A stretch of DNA of 64,000 nt from Polytrichum commune (taxonomy: Eukaryota > Streptophyta > Polytrichopsida > Polytrichales > Polytrichaceae), in the NCBI GenBank assembly GCA_950295325.1, contig OX485807.1:34442440-34506439 (forward strand), read 5' to 3'. The notes beneath the pieces are model-generated. The model ran no database searches and was not told the origin of the DNA. It was given only the letters and a program-made list of their open reading frames with translations. This document shows positions 38,140 through 51,705 of the stretch, one piece after another. The translations under genes were made by a program, and so were the position numbers. The first letter of the stretch is position 1; every line of letters starts with the position of its first letter.

Positions 38140-38831
38140 AGAGGGCTTCCTTCATGGGTAGATTTTGACTATCTGTTGTCAAGGCAACAAATATTTAAGC
38201 AAAGAGCTGCAGTAGTGGATCTGTGTAGATGGTGTGAGTGTAGAGGTCAGGAGACTCACATGTAGAACAGTGTTTCAAATTGACAGTTAGTGAGAACTGT
38301 ACAAAGGTCAAAACCACAGAGAAAGCTGGTCATGTACTTCCAATCACAACTTGAGACCATTCCCTTGTGGGTTAAGCAGCGTTGCTCTAATTTACTTCGT
38401 GGGTATTGTTCCAACATCTGCCTCCACCAGTTCAATCAGTGGTTGGGCTAAGTCACTGGCAAGTGTACGTGGTAGCTGTTACGGCTCGAGTCCATGACAA
38501 GTTATTCTCACAGAATAAGTGTTCCTTCTAAGGGATGGTTTGACAGGGGATATTATTGGCTATGAATTGATCTGTGTGCTGAATTCCAGCTTTGAACATT
38601 TCTTTAGCAACACTACCATAATTCATCATTCGACCTTGCTAAATTTGGAGAGCTGTGAACATTCCAGTGGGATTCCTGAATTGAGTTTGTTTCTGTGATA
38701 GTAATGGGGTATTAACCAAAACATTGAAGTCAATAAAGTGCACATTATAGTGTACGAGTGTAACTCTAGGGATGGCGATCCAGATGTGAATTCTTTATAT
38801 CCTTTTTTTTCAACATGGTAGACATACATCT

Positions 38832-38905
38832 GCCTTGTTAGCTCAGTTGGTTAGAGCGTCGTGCTAATAACGCGAAGGTCACAGGTTCGAAACCTGTACA
38901 GGGCA
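38832..38905 (+). tRNA. tRNA-Ile(AAU)
   Basis: A 74-nt cloverleaf with all arms pairing: acceptor GCCTTGT/ACAGGGC (one G-U), D arm GCTC/GAGC, anticodon arm TCGTG-CTAATAA-CGCGA with anticodon AAU, T arm ACAGG-TTCGAAA-CCTGT, discriminator A. Box A (TAGCTCAGTTGG) and box B (GGTTCGAAACC) are intact. A T5 run for polymerase III stop follows at about 38909. It lies about 0.7 kb downstream of the three-RRM gene and looks functional. Confidence 0.96.
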
Positions 38906-40216
38906 GGCTTTTTGCAGAAATCACATTTCATATTGGTTTTGAATGTTGCATAACTTGAGTTCAAGATTGCCATCCTTACATCAACTGTAATATGTCAAGA
39001 AAATTTAGCCCAATGGAAACACTAAACATCTCTATCACTCTAATTTAAATAATAATGAGTGGATGATAAGTGATTGACTTCATTCAAATCCAAGCAGTGA
39101 CAAGGTTCTCATATTCATTGTATGCACGCCCAAAACAAATTTAAGTAATTGACACTGGAGTTAATCTTTAAATTCCCATATTAGTGTAGTAAGACACATT
39201 TGAAATGTATTGACCACAATTCTATCAAGGAGTACGACTCTTCTCCACCACACCTTAACCCCTAATGTCATATGTAACCACGATATGGTTATGAGTAGTT
39301 TGCTCTTACCCCCTTCGACACCACTTGATGGTTTCTTGATTGTTTCAACCACTCCTCTTGTTCATGTTCAAGTTTGCTAGGTTTTGCCACATGGATAATT
39401 TCGATTCAACATAGTTAGTTTTTTTTGGATTAATTCAAATCTAAAAGAAAATTTGCTCTCAATTGGTTTACAATGGCACCGGTCCACGAACCAAAACTTG
39501 ACATTTGTCACCGCCCTGGTTTAGGGGCAACATATCATGAACATGTTTTTTGTTGATCCCTATGTGCAAATGATTCCTAATTGATCTGAAAATTTGCATG
39601 GCACTCAAATGTAGTATTTCCTAAGCATCTACCGTTGGAAATTTTAGTCATACATAACGGTATCAAGATTTGTGAGTTGATTTGAGTATTTATATTGCCC
39701 CTCTTTTGAATGAGGGTAGCATTTTGTCATTTGGAGATGATTTGAGTGAAGGTTTGATCTAAAAACCAACCCTAATTTAATTGTTGCCCCCTCAAGACCA
39801 CTATTGGAATTCCTATTATAATCTCCCGCATAATAGAACTTCAACGTTTACAATTTAGAGTGTGAGTAGTCACCTCCAACCTGCAAACATCTATACGGTT
39901 GGATTTGTCAAAGAACTTTTTGTTTTTCAACTAAAATCGTTGAAATTGAGGTCACGTTTTCTGAGCAAATTTGAGAGAAATCGGGCATGGGAAGTTAGGG
40001 GTTTATTCAACTTAACAAACGCATAAGGAACAAAGGGGCTTTATTCACACATCATATGCTCCTAACATGCTCATGTTTACCTACCCAAAGGAAATAAGCA
40101 CTATGTGATGTCCCACGTGATACAAAATATTATGACATGACATTTATTAATATGTTAATAGTCTCTAATTGCATCTCTCCCACCGCTCTTCCACACTCTC
40201 ACCCCACCAATTAAGG

Positions 40217-40549
40217 TAGGGGTGGCAATTTCCGTGCGGGTCCTAAAGTTGACCCCTATGTCGGAAGCACCTATCAAGGTGCTTTTACCGTTCACAGCGT
40301 TGCCAGCAATCGGTTTTAAAAATCCACCCTGTGGATATACCACGTACCCTATGTGCGAGTGTTGGTCACTCTACAAGGTTTCCTTTAAAAATTTGTAGGA
40401 GATCATAAACATGCTGGAAATTTTTGATTTTTTCATAGTTGCTCTTGCACCAGCTTTGCGGAGCGCTCAAAAATAAAAAATAAATAAAAAAATAGTTTCA
40501 GCATCCCAACTAGGCACATCTGAAATTTGGACGGAAATTGCCACCCCTA
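40217..40549. mobile_element. hAT-type MITE of 333 bp with TAGGGGTGGCAA termini
   Basis: The ends TAGGGGTGGCAATTTCCGT and its exact complement form perfect terminal inverted repeats; TAGGGGTGGCAA is a typical hAT superfamily terminus. The flanking octamers are AATTAAGG and CCTTAAGG (6 of 8 equal), compatible with a mutated 8-bp target duplication; this makes outward pairing reach 25 bp. There is no transposase inside. Confidence 0.75.
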
Positions 40550-43036
40550 CCTTAAGGGGTAAGCAATGTTAAGGATTAGTGAGGATAAATGTTAAGTAAT
40601 GTTAATTGTTATTTGTGCGGCCAAACTGCCGATTAAGTTAACTTAGCATTTTTGCACAGGTTGTCCTTAGTTCGGGCACATAACTAGTCTAGTCAAGATT
40701 GTAAAACTTTCACTTGTTTTAGAATTTAAAATGTGGACACATAACTAGTCTAGTTAAATTTAACTCCCCTTCCCACACGGACTATTAGGGATAGATCTAC
40801 AAGTCAAGGTTGATTTTGTTAACATGACTAGTCCTAACCTAGTTGGGGTGGCCAGGATCAAGGACCGATCGTAATTGTCACTAGCAAGTGGGAATACAAT
40901 GTTACATAAAACTTGCTACACCCCCCCCCCCCTAAACACATACAACATAAGGTGGATGGGGCCAATTCAATTAGCTTCCTTAGTCAAGCACTTATTTTAT
41001 GTTCTTAATGGGTAGTACAATTGCTCTTATTGAGTGGGTGAATAACACATGTTCATTTAGCCAGTGCCTTTATGATATTTGGGTTACCGTATGTTGATAG
41101 TAGGTTGGGTGGAAAATAATTAAGCCTAATTCCTTTGGACATAATTGGGCTAGATGGCCTAAATGAAAGAGAAAATAATCTTCAAAATGTCTAAGGTTTA
41201 GGAGATTTGGTGCATTGGAACAACTCAGTCCAAAAACTGACAACACAACATGTCACACGCATTCATCGTAGCATTCACATGGAGTCAACTTCATATTCAC
41301 ATGTTAGGCATTGAACCTTTCAAATTCAAGTTGATAGAAATTTAAGAGCATGCGAAATCTAGTAGAGAAGTGTGTTGCCATGTGAATGTCTAGTTCTACG
41401 AGGGTGTTTCGATGGTGTAAATCTGCAACAAAGATGTGGTATTTCGTGGGTGCAACAATTTTTTCGTTCTTGGGTGAAGACTCTACCTTTGCTTCATTTG
41501 GGCATGATGCACCAAGCAAAAAATGAATCTCATTTGTAACAATGCACAAATGATTTTCACTTTTTTGATTCAAATAGTTGGGTGAAGTTCCATAGGTGAC
41601 AGTTGGCTATATACAACTTCGTCGAAGTGGAGATCGACTTTTCCAAAGTAGAGATTTGGGTGTTGCTTCGTTGAAGTCTAGATATGGATGCATGCTTGCA
41701 TTGGGATCCAACGTGCATGTTGCGGAAGTCATAGAAGTTTTAGGGGAGGAGTTTGATTTGGAGTTACATAAGGAGATCCAAAAATGCAAAGACGGAGGAG
41801 GGTTTGCATGCAAAACATGCGGAGAATAAGTACGAGGGTTAGCTATTGAGGTAATTACAAAAGTAACTAGGATTGATGTCACTCTCACGAACAAACTTGA
41901 CCTTGATCCATGAGTTGACCGTGAACACAATGAATACCTTGACCTTGATGACATAATACAAAGAAATTTGACCTCGATGACAATGATGGATCAAATGTTG
42001 AGGTCACATTTGGAAGGTTGCATTGAACTCACAAATCTCTTCATGGTAGTGAAGAGGGAGATGAAATTGTACAAAGGAGGGAGGTATGTGTGGAGGGGAA
42101 GGAGTAAAAAATGCGAAGAGGAGTTTGGTGCGAGAGAAACAAGAGGAGTGTGTTGCATGAACAAGACTAAGAGGAGGAATATGATGCGGGAGCAGCACTA
42201 ATTAGTTCATAACCCTAACCCTAATTAGCACACTAATACGGCTTAATCTAAATCCTTAAGGCTAACATCGGGCATTTAACCACCACGAATGAATGTAAAA
42301 CAAGTTACATTAGATGGATTTGTACGTAGTACATGCTATGTGCCTAAATGATTAAATATACATATACATGTTAGCCCTTTTTCATAAATGTTTTTACAGA
42401 CCTCCTAAGCATTTTTTAATTAATTGTTATTTTGGGCAAAAAATGGCCAATAGGCTATCAACCTATAACAATCACATTCACAATAATCAAACTACACCCA
42501 TCATTCATTCATAATTATGAGTGCTACCCACCAAGCTATGCCAACGCTTTATTTTTGTGGGTGAGGTGGGCAATTTAGAAGGTGGCATGCGGTTGTGAGG
42601 TGTGGATAAACTTGTATTGCAGGTATTTTATAACTAAAAGCTAGTTTGGTAACATTTCCTCTTATCTATGACCAATTTGGAGACATGGCACAGTCAATAT
42701 TGTCATTAAACTTCAGTTTATTTGGCAATTGATCCATGTAGAACATGTTAGTGATGACGTTCACTTACACAACCTTGAATGATGGAAGAGTTAACCCCTG
42801 TAAGACTAGATCGAGGAAGCAAAGAATCTTTGATTCCATAACTTAGATCAATTCATTTCTCAACTATAATTTCAACAATTCCAACAATTTCAAAATGTTT
42901 GGTTCTGATTTGCAATAGCTAACCCGCTCAATCTCCTAATACTCGAATCCATCGGCTCGATGGTTCCACATGGCTAGAGGTGTGCACATTAGCCTCGTCT
43001 ATGTTACAACCATTGGAACCTTTTCCGTTCCACTGT

Positions 43037-43337
43037 TGGAGATTGTGCCCTAAAACCCAACAATGCACTGGACTTAACTTAAGTTTATTCACATCATCAG
43101 CCTATTTTTTATAACGACTTAACTTACTTTGCAAATCTAGGCCCACCATCGGTCTGAGTATTACATAGTGGGAACAATTCTATAAATAACGCCTCAATGT
43201 ATGGGATATCACTTCTTGAATTGTGACTCTTTGGAACCCTAAACCTTTGTTTCTTAGGAACTAGTGTTGGACTAGTATTGTCTTTTTGTTGTACCGGAGA
43301 CCGGAGTTCTTCTTCTTCTTCTTTTTTGTTGTATCAT
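43037..43337 (+). mobile_element. Probable solo LTR (Copia-like), interrupted by a short insertion
   Basis: It begins TGTTGGAGATTGTGCCCTAA, a common style of Copia LTR start, has a TATAAATAA promoter-like box near 43181, and ends about GTTGTATCA. No internal region or second LTR is seen. A matching target duplication is not clear, so limits and class are tentative. Confidence 0.45.
43283..43333 (+). mobile_element. Short retroposon copy 3, 5'-truncated, 11-bp target duplication
   Basis: TTTTTGTTGTA stands at 43283-43293 and 43323-43333. The 29 bp between read CCGGAGACCGGAGTTC followed by TTC repeats, matching only the 3' end of copies 1 and 2. The orientation is opposite to those copies. Confidence 0.6.
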
Positions 43338-46300
43338 TCGGGCATCTATGGCAAAAATCGCATATTTTCTTTTTCTTTTTCATGTGTAATTTGGATGCAC
43401 GTTTGAAAAAATACGAGTCTCATATCCTACGAAAAGTGTGTGAAATATAAGTATCCAAATAACACACATTTCTTTTTGATACCACTGAGGTCTATGTCAT
43501 GTTCATAAAACTTTGTACTTGAGTAAAATCACCATGATATAAACATGGTTCAAAATGTTACTTTCCCATATACATAGTTGGGTATACAAGGAATCCCTCA
43601 CTTTGAGATACCCACCAAATTTCAATATTTGTTTGGTATTACAATAGAAATACCAGTTGGGTAGTTTGAAAGAACAATCTCCCTCTCACCTTGGGCCACG
43701 TTCGCAAAGCAAATGGCGCTCGACGTGAGTATTGTTCAATTCACAAATAGAACCAGCAGTTGGATGCGACACCACAATATTTATAACGTATTACCATATA
43801 AACATCGATGCACTCACAAATTTAGCGGACCCCACATATGTCATGCGTCTACACATGTTGTCGACTGCATCTTCACATTTGATGTTGTGAATATGGAATC
43901 TTGGCCCACCATTCGAGGATGTTGCCTACCCCCTTCCCCTTTGGAAACGATGTATATCCAATATCTACATAGTATACCGCCCTTTGGAGATTTGTGATGA
44001 AGAAACACTTTGTGGTGGGCCATTCTCATGCTACGTGAATTTGGGGTTTGCACAAGCTTTTGTGGACTTGGATTGCAAAGCAAATCTTTCTCTCACACAC
44101 TCTAGAGGAGCATATCCACTTCCCCAATGTGTGTTGACCGATAGTGCAAAGTAAGTTGGCTTATAAGTTCAAATTTCGGTTCTCTTGGGGCGAGGCATGC
44201 TTTGCATGGACTCATATCACAAGGTAATATCACCTTCCTTTATCGCCACTCTTGTGACACTTTCAAAGCTCGACCAACAAGTGGTGTAGATATACCATAA
44301 GTGCTTTGGGTGCAAGGGATTTTGCCTCCAACTAGTGGGGCCAAGGCTTCACAATACCCATGTTGATCATTGGGTCAAGAACAATGAGCCCGTCCAAAAA
44401 TCCGAGTCCCAAGTTTGTCATGTCTCCTCCGCCTTTTTGAGATTTCCATTCCATCGATCGTCCCAATTAGTGTGTGTTACTAATCGGAGTTACACGATAC
44501 TATACCTAATCAACGAGAATGTAATGCCTTAATATGAATAAACGATTATGTTCAATAATGTTTGAACAACCTATTGAACTTTCGTTAGTAAAAATTTAAC
44601 TCTTAAGTTTTACGTTATTAGATTAAGTAACTTCAAACAATAACACACACTAGTTGCCATCTGATAATCAGTGTAGCGAACCTTCCATTGGTGTTCATTA
44701 GACTAAACTAGTATGTTATATGTTTATCTTCATAGTTGCAATAATTGGGCTACAATATATATATATTGTTTAGTTTGTGCACACCTCGGTGTTTTCCAAC
44801 TATGATATATGCCTTCAGAAATTTGTGGACTACACCAATGATTTAACTTTGAATGGTAAAGCAAATTTAGGGTGCAAAAGCATTTGCCGCATTTTCTATA
44901 GTGTATACCTCACAAACATCACATGCTCAAATGCATGGAGCATCTTTGCACAAGAAAGATAGAATTGAACATAGTCATTGCTCATTGTTTGCATGTGTAC
45001 ATGTGCCCAAACATAGCGGGGACTTCATTCTACTTATTACTTTACACCCTTACCCATAAAGCTTTAGTAAAGCATAAACAACTCATCCAAGTCCTATTTT
45101 CACAACTTTATCCTTGTTTTTCTTTACTAATTTTGAGTAATCTATAAAATGTTGGTGTCATGATCTCATACATTGTCTTTTTTTTTATGTGTGTGACTAC
45201 AAAGTATATTTTAAGAAACATAAGACAATTGTATCAGGCAAATCAAACCATATTGAGTAGCAAACTCTATGACATTCTATTAAACTTGTATGATCTACCC
45301 TCCCCTTTAGGGCGCTCAAGTGACATGTCCCAGTGCATGCGAAGGTCATCGGACTAGACTTAAATTTATAACATCAGCACCCACAGTTCATGGATGAAAG
45401 TGGACCTAGACAAAGTTGACATCCCCGTGATAGGTGCTAGAATTGGATATTGACGAAACCCTAACCATTTACGATTAGCATGTGGGATACATGATTTATG
45501 GATCCTTGCACATGCCTTACATAGTGAGGATTTGTGGATAACTCTAATATAGTAGTATCCTCTTACACCTTTATCATCACACACTCCATGGTTATCCCAA
45601 GATGGTCTAGCAGCAAGTACCAAGTACAAATTGTTGTTTTCCTTTCTTCTTTCTCGGACAAGTACCATGGCGATGTTGTAACATAGGTTTTTATATTCAT
45701 CTTTGCACACTCCATACTATTTCACCCTCTCGCATCATGGCAACAACAAGGGTAGTTTTTATTGTGGATTAGGGCATTGTTGTCCGCCGTCATATAAGGT
45801 CGATATACTTAAAACCCTTGGTTGTTGGACCGATTTCCGACAGTTATTTGTAATTAGGGCACCCTTTGAAAGACCACGGATGCGAGACGGTCTCATGGGC
45901 ATGAGTGGGGTTTCGTTTCACAACACCTACCAAGGGGGAAGAGTCAAACCATGGGTTTTTATACTTATTATTATTATTAGTTTTTTCTAGCCCATTAGAT
46001 TGATTCGGGTTTTTGATTCTCAATTCATGAATTGAAATGGATTATTTAACAACTATGAAGTCGATAATAGTAGTTAACATTGTCGTGCTTCTTTTACCTA
46101 GTTGAGGGGCTGATCACACTGGTCAATTGTGACACCATTTGTTGGTATCTATGGCTGTAGTAGTGTGAAAAGTGGTGGGCCAATGTCTATTTACGAACAT
46201 AAACCCCAACAATTTTCGCGGTTGGAACTGGACGAAAAATTGGGTGTGATCGGGGGGCATGAGCCTCCTCTCCATGCTTTTCATCCTCCTACGTTACTAT

Positions 46301-48809
46301 GGCCACCAAGTAAACTTCACGGGGATTAGGGCATGGTTTTACCTCACCACCTAGGTCAATTTGCCATAGAGTTTGCACTTTAAGAGCGTGGTCAGTGGAC
46401 CGATTTCCAACAAGGTTCTTATAACGAGGATACCTACAACCTTTCAATCGACGTGGGATTTTGTTGCACAAGGTTGGTATACCCTAAACTAGCATTGAAT
46501 GTAAAATCAACACGATGTAAAAGAGTCTTGTATTTTGGGGCTTTCAATGTATAGCCATGGTGCATAGTATCAATGTTAGGGTTTGCTTTGGGTTTGGGCG
46601 TGCCTATGTTATCATCCATTGATTGAAAACCAATGTGAACATGATTGATATCACACTTTAAGTTATTGCTACACTAAATTAACTTAATTGTGTGGGTCAT
46701 ATATTAACTTGTCTAGTCAAGGTGGAAATATTGTGGGTCCAAGACCATGGGTGTTCTCTAAGTCTCCCTAGAGACTCTAGTAGCATATAATAAACTAACC
46801 GTCCATATTACTTTCTTAGAAGAATGATTTAATGTTGTCCACACCAATTTAAGTATAGATTTGGTCAGGGTTTGAAAAGTATTGTGGCCCACATTACAAT
46901 AGGCACAAGAATTGATTTGAGCTATTGTGAATTATTACGGTCCACACTAATTGGACGATTTAGTACAAAACCCCCCTCTCTTGTTGATACAATCGTAATT
47001 ATGTAACCACAACATGAAGGCGAGTTTACACTAGGGTTCGGGTCCGAGAAACATGAGGTGTAAAAAACTTGTCAATGGATTTTACTTTTAAGACTTGAGA
47101 GTGGACCCAAGCTTGAAGATTGATTTCTTAACCATAGAAGTGTATTTTCTTGGACTGGGAGTGCCCATTTAATGACTGGAAAATAATGCCAAATTAGCGC
47201 CACTTCATTTTCTCAAAGCTTGGACGTGGACCCTAATGTAAACTCCTTGGGTCCACAATGGTTTCTCTCGACCAATAGGATCGCTCAGTTTCGGGATTTC
47301 TTTGGTCTTGTGCCCTACTGTAAACCCACCGTAAAGAGCTTTTACTTTTTGGCAGCGGCCCTGCACAATCCATGCTTTTCATCGTCTGACAGGCAACGGA
47401 GAGGACAGGGTTTCATCCCCAGATCATCCAGAGGCGGATGAGCTTAGGGTTTCAAGAAGGACCCGGAACGCTCCCTCCTGCTCTTTCACTCCCGCCATCG
47501 CCATCGCCGCTTGGCTGCGCGCTCGCTCGCTCGCTCCACGACCGCCCTTTCGCAGTCTCCGCCGCCTCGCCTTCTCGCTCCGCTTCTGCCTCTTTCGCTT
47601 CCGGTGACTCCCCCTGTCATTCTGTCGTCTCCTGTCTCCCTGGCCTCTCCGCTTGTCATTTGGTGTCGTGTCGGTGTTGCGGCCCCGCCTTCCTTTTTGT
47701 CGCAGTTCTGTTGTCAAGCAGTCACTCAGTTAGACCGGCTTTCACCTCGTTTCAACGATCGCACCGCTCCTGGATTCCGTTGTCTCGATCTGTATGTTCT
47801 GGTGCTGCCACTTTTGACCCTGGAGTCGTTGCGGTTTGCCTGTTGGCGGTTTTTTTCTCAGTATGTATGTATGTATGTACGTACATCGAATCGATTCATC
47901 TGATCGGTGACTGTCATGTGTGTCGAGTTTAGTTCATTTTGAGTTGTATGCTGGAGACTGATTCGAAGAGGATTGAATACGGTCTGTGTGGCAGGCGGTG
48001 CTTGGTCTTTGAGGCTGATTACTAACAGGGCTTGAAGCGGTTTTGGTTTGAGGTCTTCGGAGGAGTTCGCCTGACTCCCGCAGCAGGGGAGGGGAGATCG
48101 AGGACGTCATTGCTCACCCTTCTGGTGCTAGCAGGTAAATCATCCGAGACGCCTGTTATGAATTTACTTCTGTCTGTTGCTGCGCTGACAGTACGGTATT
48201 GCCGGATAGTCTTTGTTTGAGGAGTTTCATAAGATGACTGTCGGATCTTTTGGTCTAATGGACTTGTCTCTGTCGCCGTGGATGTTATGGTTTTTCCGAG
48301 CAGCTCGCTTTATTGTTAGGATGAGGGTTTTGGATCCACATTGCTTTCTAGAAGTTACATATGGTGATCGGTATCTTTTTCCGTTTTTCTACATGTGTTT
48401 TTGAGAACTGTACTATGTTTAGTGAATGTCTGGAAGTCCACACTAGTCTAAATTTTTTCTTTGATGCTTGTTCTTTAAAGCCGCATCATACCTGTATTCC
48501 GTGCAAGTTCGTCTACATATCTTGTGTAGTAGAGAATAGAAGATGAGCCCTCTGAGCATTGCATGATGCTGGCGAGGAAACTATTTTTGGCAAGGGGAGA
48601 GGAGTCGTAGGAGCTGGTTATAACCTCGTTATCGATTTACGTCCATGGTGTACTGCTTATTGGTGGTTTAATAACGACATGGAGCCGATATCTGGGAAAT
48701 GTTCTGCGAGGTCATATGAATCAAACACGCCATTGGAACGAACGAAATTGAAATATTGTCGATGGACTTGTATGGCATGGAATTTATGTGTCCTGTTTTT
48801 GCAGGATTC

Positions 48810-51705
48810 ATGGCGACCCAGGCGGGAAATGCTGTTCCCCATCCAGCAGCAGCTCATGTTGTAAGTTTCTGTGTCCTACTTTCAATAAATGTGCCTGTGC
48901 TGTGCCCCAATTTTAGTTCGTACATTAGCTTTAAGCCCATTGATTTGCACACTTGGAATTCAAGATATGCTTGAGATTTACAACTAGCATCTGAACTTGT
49001 TATTTCATAACTTCATATGACATTACTCCGGTTTAGCCCAAAGCACAGAATTAAAGTTGGAATTGTAAATGGCACTAACAGATGAACGATGTGTTATTAG
49101 AAAATTGTCTACAATGCTAATTTTGGCATTATTGCTTGCGAGAAAGTGTTTCAGCATATGTTAGTCATTCAATAGTACTTATTCTATTATTTTCCTTGCA
49201 GGTTGGGAATGCTTTTGTGAACCAGTACTACAATGTCCTGCACCAGTCACCTCAGGTTGTGCATCGGTTCTACACCAATGCTAGTCGCCTGACTCGGGCA
49301 GAGGCAGGTGCTGATGGTGCTGTGGACACAGTTTTCAATCAAAATGTGAGGAACTTTCTTTTGTCGTTTCATATACGTGCATTGATTGCATGTTGTCTAA
49401 CTTATGGTGCATGAAGCTCTCGAACTTGGTTTTGGAAGCTTTGGTTTAGGGCCGCGTGGTTATCAGACCCCGTGGATTGTAATTCTTTAATCCACAGTAT
49501 TTGAGAGAATCCCTGATATGTATGTTTTGGTGTATTTCATGGATGGCGAGGATTTGTGAGGATTGAGCAAATGAAATTTTTTTAACGTGCTTGTTTTCTG
49601 CAGGATATTCACACGAAAGTTATGGCATCGGACTACAGTGAGTTTAAGGCTGAGATCAAGACCGTGGACTCTCAAGATTCTCTTGGTGGGGGAGTGTTGG
49701 TCTTGGTGACTGGATCACTTTCAACGAAATTGAATGGAAGGAGAGACTTTGTTCAGAGCTTCTTCTTGGCACCTCAGGAGAAGGGTTACTTTGTTCTGAA
49801 TGATATCTTTCGTTACCTTGATGATGAAGTCCAACATTTGAAGTCTGCACCAGTTTCAATGCCTAGCTCTACCGATGGTGCTATTGAAACACCGGCCGTC
49901 AGTCAACCTGGTGCAAAAGCAGGTAAAGAGATGAATGTCATTATTCTTCTACCCTTGTTTCCCCTCAGATTTATCAGGAAATATTCAATCAAACTTTTGC
50001 TTTTGCCTTGTAGTTGTGGAAGAAGAGGTACCAGCCCCAGAGCCAGAGGTAGTGAGGGAAGTTACTCCTCCTGCCGTTGAGGATGAAGCAACTGCAGAAG
50101 AGATCACCGAACATACCGATACAGCAGGACCTGAAGAAGATGACCAGATTGGGGCAGCGCCACTAGAAGATACCACATCACCACTTATTGAAGAGCCGGA
50201 GTCCCCAATGGTGAATCGTGAAGTACCTCCTCAAGTTATGCATGAATTGGAACCAGCTGGTGAAGCACCTAAAAAGTCATATGCATCCATTGTAAGGCAT
50301 TCTTCTCCATTACCAACACTGTAAGGAATTGAGAAATTGTTTTCCTATAATTCTGTTTGCAAAGAGAATTGTATGTGAAACAATGTATCATATACAGATC
50401 TTAATGTGATTTCTACGGACTGTCATTACAGTTAAGGGTTTTTGAAACAAAACCAAGAGCTCCAGCCCAACATGCAACTGAGCGAGCACCTTCTGCAGCA
50501 CCATCTCCTGCTGTTGTCACGTCACCACAGGACAGCTTGGTGGAGAGTGCTCCAGTTGAATCAGAAGGTAAGTCCCTGTATAAACTATGTATTTTCTATT
50601 CCTTTTGTTGAGTAGATACGCATTCAATATGCAAGTATCTACTGGACAGAATTTACCTTGGATTATTTCAGTCAAAGTTTCTTTATTCATGGGCTCTTTA
50701 CAAACTTATATTTTGTATTCAGCTGATGGGCGGTCAGTGTACGTCAAGAACCTACCAATGAGCATCACCGCACAGCAACTTGAGGAAGAGTTTGCAAAGT
50801 TTGGACCTGTTAAGGTTGGCGGTGTTAATGTCAGGAACCAAAAGGTACCTCTCGCTGTTCAGAGATCTCTCTTAGTAATGCACGTTTTTTAATGTCATAT
50901 TGTGGAGCAAGCCATGTCATGGGTGATTTATGGTACTTTCTGTTATTGTCTTGGTTGGAGCAGGCAGGTGTGTGCTATGCATTCGTGGAGTTTGAGGATG
51001 CAACCTCAGCACAAAGTGCAATTGAGGTATGTCTTCTACCACCGTTTTGTTTCCATCATTTGGTAGCTCCCATTTTTTACATTTGCAAATTGTCTAATGT
51101 TTTCTGCCCGTGCAGGCTTCACCTGTACCTATTGGTGGTCGCGCTGTCTACATTGAGGAGAAGAAGCCCATGGGCCGAGGTAAGTTTACATACTCACCTT
51201 TGATCTCTGATCCATTAGGTATCTGTCGTCATGCAGGTACAATGATGTTAACAAGTGTAGAAGAACCAACTCCACTGAACAATTTCGGTTGATTCATTTG
51301 CTTGATAATAATTCGCTTTCTGTTGGTACAACCTTGAATTAGAGGTATAAGAGTGTGCTTATGTATGTTTCTCTATTTTCAGCCCCAAGGAGGACGAGTG
51401 AAAACAGAAATGATCGCCCATATCGTACTGGTGATCGTGGTGAAGGTGGACGAGGTCGAGGTTCATATGGTGGGCGAAACTCTGGCAGGGGACCTGGTGG
51501 CCAAGATGGACGTGAACGTGAAGCTAATCGAGGAGGACGTGGATCAGGTGCCTCTCGTGGAGGATACTCAAACGCCAACCCTGCTGGTGCACCAGCTGGC
51601 AGTGGCCCTGACCGTCGCCCTGAAGGTCCGAGAGCTCCTAGGCGTAATTTTGGGGGACCTCAGCTCCCTCGCAGTAATGGCCCAACTGCAGTTGCTGCTG
51701 TTTAA
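48810..51705 (+). CDS. NTF2 and RRM domain protein (plant G3BP-like)
   Basis: Nine coding exons: 48810-48860, 49202-49345, 49604-49922, 50014-50291, 50432-50567, 50723-50844, 50964-51026, 51116-51179 and 51383-51705, phase-consistent, 499 residues. An NTF2-like domain spans about residues 16-140 (VGNAFVNQYYNVLHQSPQVV, later RRDFVQSFFLAPQEKGYFVL). An acidic Glu/Pro-rich linker follows, with the family motif KKSYASI near 260, then an RRM at about 314-388 (SVYVKNLP, CYAFVEFED) and an Arg/Gly-rich tail with RGG-like repeats. This order is that of G3BP proteins, which bind RNA and nucleate stress granules in the cytoplasm. The plant role is inferred from the family. The start is the first ATG after the leader acceptor at 48804. 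All introns are GT-AG. Confidence 0.93.

Larger units (their letters stand above)
38140..48809. other. Intergenic desert, then 5' leader of the NTF2-RRM gene
   Basis: Apart from the tRNA, a hAT-type MITE and a probable solo LTR, I see no gene from 38140 to about 47400. Short open frames have no domains. Telomere-like AACCCTAACCCTAA occurs at 42211, and a C-run of about 14 at 40919. Segments near 45830 and 46398 share TGGACCGATTTCC and later words, suggesting another old repeat. From about 47400 the DNA turns GC-rich and should be the promoter and leader of the next gene. A leader intron from about 48135 (CAG|GTAAAT) to 48804 is plausible. Confidence 0.6.

Noticed and set aside
47438-47932. 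164-residue plus-strand frame in the NTF2-RRM leader
   Set aside because: GC-rich 5' leader; the sequence is Ser/Ala/Leu low complexity and overlaps another open frame.
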